64,000 bases of DNA from Diphasiastrum complanatum (lineage: Eukaryota; Streptophyta; Lycopodiopsida; Lycopodiales; Lycopodiaceae). The position numbers and the translations under genes are program-made. The notes beneath the pieces were generated by a model that saw only the letters and a list, made by a program, of their open reading frames with translations, was not told the origin of the DNA and ran no database searches. Shown piece after piece: positions 35,341 to 46,362 of this stretch (its first letter is position 1; each line of letters opens with the position of its first letter). The stretch is from the NCBI GenBank assembly GCA_029204225.1, contig MU832214.1, positions 17,759 through 81,758 on the forward strand. Direction: 5' to 3'.

Positions 35341-37075
35341 TCCAACTTTAGAATGATCTCCATCCTAAGTATAGACCTCCTTTCTAATGTTCTAAAGTAG
35401 TTTCCATAATTGATATAGAGAATAGTGTCCACTTTGGATGCTTCACTATTTCTTACATCAATTTTACGTGTCAAGATGTGACTAGAACATGAAGAACCAA
35501 ATAGAATGTGAATGAAATGATTCCTCCATGCTTCAAACTTTGAACTCTCTAGAAAATAACAGCAACCAAACAATAAATGTGAGTGATGACCACTTGCTTT
35601 CTTGTCTCCTCCAATTTTGTCCTTTCTTGATGTGTCTCTACCATAAAACTTCATGAATGAGCCTCCATTGCCATCTTGCCACAAGATATCATCAACACTT
35701 GATGACTTGGCCATGAATGAGTGACATAATGAACCTCCATTAGCTTCATTTCCATCAGCAAAACCAGCAAAGAATACTAGTACAACTCCAACATCAAAAT
35801 GATGCAAACCAATGTAGCTAGTTTTACCATATATTGACAATTTGCACACATCCACATGAAATTGCTCAAACATGAGATAGAAGAAGTAAAGTAAACTTGA
35901 ACAACACTTCCTTGCTGCTCCTTTGACCTTACTTGAGTATGAAGACTCCTGCAAAAACAGATTCAGAATGTCTTTGCCAGATTACCCTCCTTTGATGCTC
36001 TTGACTAGCTCCAAATTGTGACTTTCCCTTTTGTGTTGTTGAAGCCCTTTGAGATCAACCTCTTGATCTTCCACTTGACCATCAAAGCCATTGACTAAGA
36101 CCTCTTTTCCAGATCCATTATTTTATTTTACAGCATGAGAACCAATATCCACTTGCGTAGCATCATCTACACAAGAAGATTCTCCAAAACATGTGAGTAA
36201 AGCAAAGTGTGTCACTTTCACTTGCTTACCTTTCTCTTGATCATCAAAGATATCAAAGATATGAATATCTTCAGACTTGAACCTCTGGAAATACTCCCTC
36301 TCAAACATATGATCTTGATCCAACAAGATCTCATCAATGCTTGATCTCAGTCTTTCACAAAGGTTAGTGAAAACAATGCCACCATCATAAATCAAAAGAT
36401 AGATTCCAAACTTTCCATCCAACATGAAGTAGAGTAGGTGAGGATGAGTATCAAACCTGATAAATCCAGCCCTCTTGAGTCCATAACAAACCTCAATAAG
36501 CTCATCAATAATATCTCTGTTGCCTTGAAAAAATTGCCTTTCGATTTGCTCCATGTAGTCTTCTCCAACCAATCTTTTGTCATCTTGATCATGAGTGATC
36601 AACTCACAATCATAGAATCCTTTGAGTTGATTAAGAGATGTGAGATCCAAAACCAATCTTCCATTGCTCTTTCCTTCATAATACTCCCTCTTAATGATTG
36701 CATCATAAGAAGTAGAAACCTCGAAAACATTAGAAGCCATGAAAAAATCATTAGTAACTTCAACATAAGGATGACTGAAGTACTCTCTTTTTTCAAACAA
36801 GTACTTCTACTGAATGTTTTAGGTAATGACTCATATGATAATGATTCTTCCTCACTATCATTCAAAATGACATCATTCAAAGTACATCCTACTTTGAAAT
36901 CTTCACATACTTCTCTTCTTCTTGACTTGTGACTATTTCCCTCACCAAAGTCTCATGATAAAACCATTTGATCTACTCTCTTTATGAAGACATGTGACTC
37001 CACTTGCTGCAAAAATGACTTTCTTGGACTCATCACAAAAGAATGTAGAAGAACCATCTCCTTCATGAATGCACC
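35292..37075 (-). CDS. Long unrecognised reading frame (about 590 codons, broken) inside a copia-derived element
   Basis: From about 37,070 to 35,292 the minus strand reads as one protein-like sequence broken by three stops (TGA 36,953-36,955; TAA 36,123-36,125; TAA 35,982-35,984) and one frameshift near 36,810. Landmarks: MKEMVLLHSFVMSPRKSFLQ; acidic LNDSEEESLSYESLP; FEKREYFSHPYVEVTND; a related motif at REYYEGKS and REYFQRFKSEDIHIFD; CYGLKRAGFIRFDTHPHLLY; DGKFGIYLLIYDGGIVFTNL; THFALLTCFGESSCVDDATQ; then a part with GFADGNEANGGSLCHSF and DGNGGSFMKFYGRD. Composition is rich in Phe, Tyr, Asp and Glu. It has no zinc knuckle, DSG, DDE or YVDD motif, so it is not copia gag-pol as I know it. It may be captured host sequence or an accessory protein; its function is unknown. 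Confidence 0.5.
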
Positions 37076-37099
37076 TGATGTAGGTTGATTGTTAGAAGA

Positions 37100-37580
37100 A
37101 ATCTTGTTAATAAGAGTTAGATGGTTGGAAAGCTTATGATGTGGAGTTATTCACTTCAAAGATTTCCCAGATATGTTATTTACTCAGGAGAAATAGAGCT
37201 CTTTTGTAGCTGAGTTGCAAGATTCTCAGTGAGTTATGTGAGTAACATATGCAGATTGTGGATATCTGTCAACTTATAGCCTATGTTTATGTATAGGAAC
37301 ATAGTTGTATAAGTTGCTCATGTACATCTTAATCTTGTGGATCTACTATGTATTTCCTATGTACTGAGTTTATATCGTATACTTAAACTAGTCAGAGTGC
37401 ATAGACATATGAACAAGTAATGCGAGGAACAGTTACTTGTAGGTTAATGTCTCTTTCTGTAGAAAGGATAATTCATTAACTTATTTCTGGTTTGGAAGAA
37501 GATCCAAATGTGGTGTTATACATGTATAATTGAGATCTGCACCTAGACATTTAAGAGTTCTGAATCATTTACAATTGTAA
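37100..37580. other. Non-coding stretch between two elements
   Basis: AT-rich and resembles LTR/leader sequence, but it matches neither the 35.1-kb LTR nor the region 3' of the copia at 41.5 kb by eye. No PBS was found. Confidence 0.3.
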
Positions 37581-37585
37581 GGAAG

Positions 37586-40500
37586 ATGAAGGATCTATTT
37601 CTTTCCCTACACAATTCTGGAGCAGAAAATACAGTGTCAGCAGAGAAGCAGCTCACTTATCTGTTGAGAGCCTTACCTAGATCTTTCCAGACAACCAAAA
37701 CCCTACTTGCAAAAGATCCTACAATGACCCTCGAAAAGGCAATTGTCGAGATTCGAGAGGAAGTCGAGGCTAGAGAGCACCTTGATCACAAGGACGCTTC
37801 TGACCAAGCCCTCTACAGCAACAAAGAAAAGAAAAAGAAAAAAAATCAAGCCTAAGTGGGAGTCGAATCAAAGACAGGATCGTGATCAGCAAGCAGAGGA
37901 AAACAGTTAAGACAAGTGGAAGAACAAAGAGAGGTCGAAACAACAAAGTGGAGAGAAGAAAACCTGCGTGAGTTGTAGACGCGAAGGACACACGTCGATT
38001 CGTGTTGGCTCAATCCAAAAATTGAGTGTATCCACTACCACAAGATGGGTCATGTAGCCATGGACTGTCGTCTGAACCCAAGAAACAAATCAGCACAAAG
38101 CAGACAAGAGAACAGTAATAGTTCATCCTATGTCAAGGAGCCAGAGAGCTCAAAAATGGGCGAAGAGAGATCGAACATAAATTGTTCGACTGCCTACATT
38201 TGTGCAGACGTATGTGCAATGTCTACACCTGACACACAGGAGGTGATTCTAGACTCAGGAGCTACCTCACACTTCGTGACATCAAGATAAATTATGTCTG
38301 AATTTCAAAGTGCTGATCCATCAAGATTCATTGTTCTTGGAGATGGATCCAAACATCAAGTGAACGGTATTGGTTCTCTATGGCTCAACACGAATGGCAG
38401 AGACAGATGACTCGAAGACGTTCTATTCGTGCCTACACTGCAACAAGACTTGCTATTAGTGACAAGAATAGCTGATGCAGAGATGCGTGTGACATTTTTT
38501 GATGAAGCATGAAACGTTGTTGATGCTAATACCAGTACCCTGATCACTCAAGACAGAAGAAAAGGCAATCTATAGCACCTGAAGGTATGCCTGTCTGCAA
38601 ATCAAGTGCATCAGACTCATGATGATTCGTCAGACACTCTATGGCACAGGAGACTATGCCATATGAACTCGATGACACTTTATCAAGCAAGCCATCATGG
38701 AGCAATAACAGGGGTCAACATCTTGAATGCGAACAATTCGACCACCTGTGAGGCATGCATGAAGGGTAAGATGTCTCGCGTTCCATTTTTCAAAGACTCC
38801 TACAGAACGACTAAGATTTTGGAGTTAGTGCATTCTGACATCTATAGGCCTTTCAATGTGATCTCAGTAGGAGGCTCAAAATACTACATAACCTTCAATG
38901 ATGATTATAGTAAGTTTTTCAGAGTGTATTTTATTCAAAATAAATTAGAAGCACTTGACAAATTCACAGAGTATGTGAATTGGGCAGAGAGATGCACTGG
39001 TAACAAAGTGAAGCAGATCAGGACAGATCGAGGTTGTGAATACATCTCGAATCACTTCACTAACTTCTGCAATGATCGTGGTATCATTCACAGAAGGACT
39101 GTAGCTTACACACCACAACACAACAGTGTTGCAGAAAGGAAGAATAGGATCCTCATGGAAGCTGCCAGATGCATGATGGCCTACTCGAAAGCTCCAAGAG
39201 TATTGTGGGCTGAAGTAGTAGCTACAACTACATACATTCAAAACAGGACAGGGAAGTCTGATGTCCCTCACATGACACCACACGAATTATGGTGGGGTAG
39301 AAAGCCCAACCTGTCTCACATCAAAATCTTTGGCTGTGCAGCTTATGCACATATCCCTGATAAGCTTCAAAAGAAGCTTGATGAGAAAGCTGAACAAGGA
39401 TAACTTGTAGGATATGACAATAATTTGTCATACTACATAGTCTACATGCCAGACACGCACATTGTGAAGACAGTCAGGGATGTCAGATTTGATGAGAGCA
39501 GAACGATGGCCAACGATGATCCTGTCAACTATGAGGTTCTTGAAAGACAGTACTATGATCTGCCACCAATGACAGAGGGAGCAGAATATGAACATGAAAA
39601 TGAAGATTTTTGCGTCGCTTTGCATTCGAGTGATGAATCAGAATACGAAAGATTCGAGAGGCAGCCTACTGCTACAGTACTTGTAAACCAAGATGGTTCT
39701 AGAGTAGGCAAAGGAAAAGACATTACTGTCCCAGGAGGATCTCCTAGAAGGTTGACAAGACAACGAAGAGCGCCAGCAAGATATGTGCCAGACAGCTCTG
39801 CTTCTACATCAGAAGAGTTCTGTGGATTCAGTGGCAAACCACAGACTTTCGAGGAGGCAATTGAATGTCCAGAGAAGGAGGAGATGGAATCCATGAGGAA
39901 AAACCATGTATGGACGTTGCAGCCATTACCAGATAAGCAAAAGGCTATGAAATGCAAATGGGTATTCAAGCTAAAGTATGGACCAGATGGAGATGTCTCG
40001 AAATATAAGGCAAGACTGGTAGCGAAGGGATTCTCTCAGAGATATGGTATTGATTATTCTGAAACCTTTTCTCCTGTCGTGAAACATTCGTCCCTACGTT
40101 TGTTATTTGCATATGCAGCTGCTTATGACCTCAGGATCCACATTGTGGACGAGAAGATAGCCTTCTTGCATGGTGAGTTAAATGAAGAGATTTACATGGA
40201 TCAACCCCTAGGTTATGTCTCATATTCACTTCCTGATTATGCAATGCAGAATGCATAGGAGTATCTATGGTCTGAAGCAGTCAACTCAACAATGGTACAA
40301 AAAGAAAGATCAAGCCCTGAAATCCTTGGGATTCAAGCCACTTATGGCTGATTCCAATGTGTATGTAAGAATTATTGATGGGAAGATTATCATTGTGGCT
40401 GTGTATGTGGATGACACTCTGATACTCTGCAAGAGTGAGAAGCTGATTGCTGAAGTGAAGAATGATATCTCAAAACATTTCGAGATTGTAGATCTGGGAG

Positions 40501-41501
40501 AAGCCAGGTGTTACCTTGGCTTACAGATTGATAGGTACTATGAGGGAGGTAAGTTATACTTTCATCAATCCAGATACACCTAGAAAATCCTAGAGAATTT
40601 CAGGATGCTGAATTGCAAAGGAGCGGATACTCCAATGTTTGCAGGAACGGTGTTGACGAATGAAAATTGTTCGAGGACTGCAGAAGAGAGAGAATTGATG
40701 CAGCTCACACCTTATAGAAAACTGATAGGATCGTTGATGTACCTTGCAGACAACACACGCCTTGACATTGCTTATGCAGTGTTCATGATGAGCCAATTCT
40801 GTACGAATCCTAGCTCGACACATTGGAAGATTGCAAAACGAATTTTGCAATATCTTCAATTAACAACAAAAGATTATGGTTTGTGTTATTGTCGTGATGA
40901 AGGGTTCCAGATGATTTCCTACAGTGATGCTAGCTGGGCATCCCTCAAGGACGACTATAAAAGCAATTCTCTGGATCAGCAAGAAGCAGACCATCGTGGC
41001 TCAATTATCCTACGAAGCAGAGTATGTTGCAGTAGCAAAGATGGCCAATGAGATAATTTGGCTCAAACAGTTCCTAGACGAATTGGGCGAAACAAGGAGC
41101 GAACCTCTGGTTTTGCAGATGGATAACACATTTGCAATACATCTGACGAAAGACCACGTGTTTCACTCAAGGACAAAATTGTGACCAAGTACCACTTGAT
41201 CAGGGACCTGATTGACAAAAAGATGTTGCAGACCACCTTCATTGGGAAAGACATGGTTGCTGACATTTTCACAAAGGCCATAGACAAAGGTCTATTCGAG
41301 AAACAAAGTTGCAGCCTTGGAGTCGTCAAACTATCATGCTTTGAGAGAGAGCTGAAAAAACATTTTGTTTCTAATGCCAAAGCTTTGCTAGATTTCAATT
41401 CTGAACCTTTGACAAAAGACAACACGACACAACATGAAATCAGTTATGCCCCACAAACAGTCAAGAAGATCAGCCAAGTACCATGGGGTACAGATATCTG
41501 A
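37586..41501 (+). pseudogene. Ty1-copia element F, near-complete gag-pol with frameshifts and stops
   Basis: Order on the plus strand: gag C-half (37,586-37,855, LTYLLRALPRSFQTTKTLL); two zinc knuckles at 37,965-38,075 split by a one-base frameshift, the second with Tyr in place of its second Cys (CIHYHKMGHVAMDC); protease active site LDSGATSHF (about 38,250); pre-integrase LWHRRLCHMN...CEACMKGK; integrase core with HSDIYRPF, FNDDYSKFF and NSVAERKNR, so the DDE triad is complete (38,606-39,403); TAA stop 39,401; RT from 39,425 (KGFSQRYGIDYSETFSPVVK), frameshift near 40,230; AVYVDDTLILC near 40,400; TAG 40,581; RNase H 40,605-41,200; C-terminus to 41,501 (MVADIFTKAIDKGLF). The 5' LTR, PBS and gag start are missing. 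Confidence 0.93.
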
Positions 41502-43140
41502 TCTGATATCATGACAACATCAGAAGTGTTCTAGATCGTGGCTAATCTGCCACTCTTGTAATTCATGATTAGTTGTAGATTTTTTATCTTTTTAATCTGT
41601 AAGTTACAAGACATGACACGAAATTGTTTGCGAACTATATACTTTTTGATTGATGCATAAGCTAGTCAAAAAAGCAAGAAGAAGACGCAAAATTCAGATT
41701 ACAAGTCCGCCTGCATGCGAGATATTTCTGTATAGGATCTATAGATCCAACAGTTCGCTAGTAAGCAAGACATGATTCATGAAAGAACTGTATTTCTCTC
41801 GTGCCAACGCACTGCGTGGATTTGTCATGCAGTGCTTGAAGAATCAGAAAATCAATAGATGATATTGTAGCACATTATTAATCTGTATGATTGTATGATC
41901 TTGAATGTAAATCTGTTTGCTACTATTCGTGTGTCTGATTCACTTGCTCATTTAATTCCGCACTTTGGTTTGGTCTTGTTGAATGCTACATTAAATTGTT
42001 AATGTAGATTAGCAGTGTATGACTACTCTCTGAAGGATTGTAGGAATGATACAGCCAGGAGTGACCAGCGATCATATCTGAATTTCTGACAAACTGATTT
42101 CATTCGCGAATCCTTTCGCTTTGCTTTGCTTTGTGCTTCGCTTTCGTTTAGAATTCATCTCTTTTCGTTTGGTTGTGTTATAGAGCCTGCTTGATCCAAC
42201 ACGAATTATTCTCGAACAAAAATATTTCAAGTTTCGAGAAAGTTTCGCGAATCGTTCGAGATTCTATTTATCAGTTTGTCACCAGAGTGTTTTAGCTAGA
42301 ATTTTGCATTTTCTGAGTGCATTCTTTGCATCATTGAAGGAGAGATATCTTAAGTTATTGACTATATCCCAGTGAGCTCATATTGGATGACAAAGTCTAA
42401 CTAATGTCAAGGATAACCACTGAATTCAGTTGGAATTCAGCAAAACTTTGTAATTTCTGGATGTGGTTCTAAGTGATTGTATAAAGTTTATATTTGTTAA
42501 AGACAAATGTTATGCTGGTCTTTGATCACTAGGTTGATTGTAGAATTTGGAACTCATAATCTACTTAAGAATCGGGTTGAAAGAATATTTTTGAAATCTT
42601 GTAATTTTCCTTGTGGAAAAGATTTCAGAATGTTTTTTATATTTTCTGAGTGGCTTGTTGTGCATATACTCCAGTCTCTAAATGATTATGGATTTAGAAT
42701 CCGATAAATTATGATTGATGAATCATAAGATTCTAAATGTTTATGATTGACGGATTATAAATTGATACTTAAAGGTCATTAGATGATTATATGGAAACAT
42801 GATGATTCTTAAGATGGTGAGTAATTTTTGATCAATTGTTGAGTTAAATTGTAGTCAAGGAATGCTTGTGCACTGTTTTTCAGCCTAAATTCTCTGGTTA
42901 ACTAGGAGCATTTATGTAGATTTCTCAATTTTGGTTGTCTTATGTGTGTACTTTTCACACATGTGAGGACATCTCAAACAATGTGAATGATCTCCTAAGG
43001 TGTGTGTGATTGCACATAGATCTATGTTTCACAATATACAAGCAATCTAGCTCCAAACATTTAAGGCAAGAGCACTCAACACATACATCTATCACTTAGC
43101 ATTCATCACATTCAACATATATCTTGAAATCAAGTAAACT
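41502..43140. other. Region between copias F and G, probably LTR sequence
   Basis: No coding sequence. The left part directly follows copia F and is probably its 3' LTR. The right part (42,880-43,130) follows copia G on the minus strand and is probably that element's 3' LTR. Pairing was not possible because the opposite LTRs are missing. A short dispersed ATGATTGATGAATCATAAGA motif cluster lies at 42,710-42,760. Confidence 0.35.
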
Positions 43141-43144
43141 TGAT

Positions 43145-45125
43145 AAAAGCATTTTTGAGCAATGGTTTGGTGAGGAGCTCGACAATACATGAAGATGATC
43201 CGACATGCTCCAAGATTATTTCTCCTCCAATAGCTTTTCTCTTACAAAATGGTGTGCAACCTTAATACATTTTCTTCTTGCATGGAAGATAGGATTGTTG
43301 GCAAGAGCTTGAGCCGAGATCATTTGTTACACTCGATGATAGGTAGATCTTCATCCTTGATGCACTTGAGCTCCATAAGTAATCTTTTGATCCATAATAT
43401 CTCTTTACTAGTGGTTTTAAGGGCCTTGTACTCAACTTCACATGAAGATAAATATATATTATCTTGTTTCTTGGATAACCAAGACACAAGATTGCCTCCG
43501 ATAAAGATAGTAAAAGCACTAGTGGACTTTCTATCCACTTTGTCACTTGCAAAGTCCAAATTCGAGTAGGCAACCATTGATAGATCTTTACTTTTATAGA
43601 TCAATCCATAATCAAGTGTGGAAGATACATATCTCAAGATCCTTTTGGCCAATTTCCAATGGCAAATCTTTGGATGAATTGACTCAATTTATGCACACTA
43701 AAGCTCAAATATGGCCTAGTAATTGTCAACCATATAATGGAGCCAATAAGGGTGATGTCCTCGAAGGATCTTTCATCCCCTTTGATAGGATCTTTTACAA
43801 CATGCTCCATAGGAGTATCAATGCTCTTGCAATTTTCCATATGAAATTTTTTAAGCATAGAAAGAGCATATCTAGATTGACTAATAATTGCTTGATCTTG
43901 ACAAAGATCTACTTCTAGGCCTAAGATGTAGTGAAGCTCACCTAGATCTTGCATTTTAAACTCACTATCTAATGCACTTTTTGTCTCATCAACAAGTTTC
44001 ATGCAACTTCTACTCAAGATGATATCATCTACATAAATGATGAGAATAACAAGATTGCTATTTACAAACTTTATGTATAAAGATGGATCATATGCACTTA
44101 GATTGAATCCAAGTGAAATAAGATAGGAATTGAGCCTTGCATACCAAGAACTTGGGGCTTCCTTAAGTACATGAATAAAGACTTTTGAATCAGAGACACA
44201 CTTTGGATTCATCACCTTCTTTGATAAAGCCCTCAGGTTGCTCCATATAGATTTATTCCTCAAGGTAGCCATTGAGGAAGGCATTAGAAACATCAAGTTG
44301 GAACATCCTCCACTTGAAATAGCATGCAATAGAAATGATAATTCTTATAACAAACATCCCGTCCACAAGTGCAAAGGTGCCTTCATATTAATTATACCTA
44401 TTGGGCTCTCACTAGTGCATGATTGATTGTGTGAATGGTAGCTACATGCTGCTTGAGTGATTCCTCATTCCTCATTGAGATTGATCCATAGCTTGGGGGC
44501 TAGATCCATTTGATCTAGGATTGGTTGGGTTGGTTAGTCCACCATCCGTACCCTTTGTGGTTGCTTGTTTTGGCATGCTTAAAATATGATCTTTGGATAA
44601 GGACTTTATACAGTTCTTGTTACTAGAGGGAATAAAGATTCTATATGCTTTCTTTGTTGATGAATATCCAATCAACACTCCTTTGATAGAACTAGGATCA
44701 TCCTTTTTCCTAGTCTCTAAAGGTACATGAACAAAGCACACACAACCAGAGATCCTAAGGTGATCTACCTTAGGCTTTTCCTTATACAACATCTCATATG
44801 GTGATTTTCCTCCTAGAGCAAGATTTGGAAGTCTATTACAAAGATAATTTGCACAAGAAATTGCCTCCCCCCCCTTTTGGAAGAGATTGCTCTATTCTAA
44901 GAGCTTTTGCACATTCACAAAGAATTTTATTTTTTCTTTTACCCACCCCATTTTGTTGGGGAGAAAAAGCATAAGTAAACTCTCTCCTCACTCTTACTTG
45001 CTCACAATAATCATTAAACTTGTTGGAGACATATTTTCCACCACCATGACATCTCAAAGCTTTTAGATTACAAGAGAATTTCTTTTCAACTAAAGCTTTG
45101 AGCTTAAGGAAGACATGTGAGAAAT
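43145..45125 (-). pseudogene. Ty1-copia element G: integrase, RT and RNase H, mutated
   Basis: Right to left: an integrase piece starts mid-domain at about 45,117 (VFLKLKALVEKKF, LRCHGGGKYVSNKFNDYCEQ). The last catalytic acidic residue is changed (NGVGKRKN for NGVAERKN; AAA at 44,938-44,940). The post-integrase part is at 44,792-44,472 (RKKDDPSSIKGVLIGYSS). RT (44,329-43,634) has IIYVDDIIL intact and MQDLGELHYILGLEV. RNase H (43,652-43,320) has its first acidic motif altered (AYSNLDFAS). The tail LVELLTKPLLKNAF lies near 43,170. A C-run (44,867-44,876) disturbs the integrase end. Gag, protease and the integrase start are missing where copia H begins. Confidence 0.9.
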
Positions 45126-45760
45126 TTCAACTAGTTTTGCTATCTTGGTCATATTGGTATATTTGACAATTGAGGCCAATTTTCATATTAGACTTAGAGT
45201 TTGACTTTTCAAAGTTATATTAGTCTAAAAGCATTTAAATAAACACTTTTGGAAAGTGTGGGAAAGTATAGTACACGATTTTTTTGGTAGATTCAATTTG
45301 AGTAGTAGAGACATTGAATCTAGTCACAATAATAGTAGGGTTTCTCATTATGAAGGGAAACCAAAGTTTGAAATTAGGTTTGGACCTGTTATAAAAGGGT
45401 ATAACTCATGGACTCATGGGAAGAGAATACATTCTCTCTCTCTTATCTCATTTCATGCTTATACATAGTTCTCTTGGGTATCTATCCATCGGTGCACTAT
45501 ATTGGTGATATCTTATAATCCTGTGTGTAGAATGTTTATTTTATGTTATTTTTGGATCCACACATGTGAAATACAGTAGCTTACTATTGTTGTACAGAAA
45601 GCAACTTCATCATATCTTATGTTTGATGTTTGATCAGGTTCTTAGTGAGTTTGCATCTCTTTCACTAAGTAGACGTTGATTTTTTCACATTGGCAAGATT
45701 GGTAGAGTTGATCTATTTCTAACCAAAGATCAGGTTATGGATTTGGATCTTGATTCTTCA
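45117..45760 (+). mobile_element. 5' LTR of copia element H (boundaries approximate at left)
   Basis: The right end is fixed by the PBS: ...GATTCTTCA|TA|TGGTATCAGAGC. The left end is placed at TGTGAGAAATTTC (45,117), exactly where copia G is cut off, giving an LTR of about 644 bases with TG...CA ends. This fits H having inserted into G, but the 3' LTR is not present to confirm it. Confidence 0.6.
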
Positions 45761-45762
45761 TA

Positions 45763-45774
45763 TGGTATCAGAGC
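45763..45774 (+). other. Primer-binding site of copia H
   Basis: Exact TGGTATCAGAGC two bases after the LTR end; complementary to the 3' end of initiator tRNA-Met. Confidence 0.95.
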
Positions 45775-46362
45775 TTGTGTTGCAGGTTATGAAAGGATCA
45801 AGCACATCTATCAAGAATTTGGTGAAGATATCAATGCTAGAGCATGCTAGATTGACTTCTACCCAAAAATCGAGTTTCTTGCATATGTAGATTGGATCTT
45901 TTTGTAGATCAAAACTCATTTTAGGTTATTGAACTTGATGAATTACGATTTCACACCATACTTACTGGAAATAGCCGATTTTGGATGCATTAGAAAGGTC
46001 TCACTTGAGGCTACAAGATTCTATATTAAGTTTTAAGCAATTGCATGTAGAATTTGAAATATTCAATTTTTTGTGATTTTGTCAAAACCTTAATTTTGAT
46101 TGGATCTCTATTTTTTGAGGTTATTGAACTTCATTAGAGTGTGTTTCAATCTTAGGAAGTGGCAAGAGTCATTAGATTGAGGATAGATCATAGGTTGATC
46201 AAGATTTCTACATTCTATGTGTTGATTTGCTAGATAAAAGTGCTAGAAGAGAATTGAGAGGTTCCATATCTTTGTGATTTCTTTTTGGAAACATTTTTTG
46301 TATTTCAAAAGAGTGATTTGTGCATTGGAACAAGTTGAAATAAAAGGATCCGGCCTTGCAAC

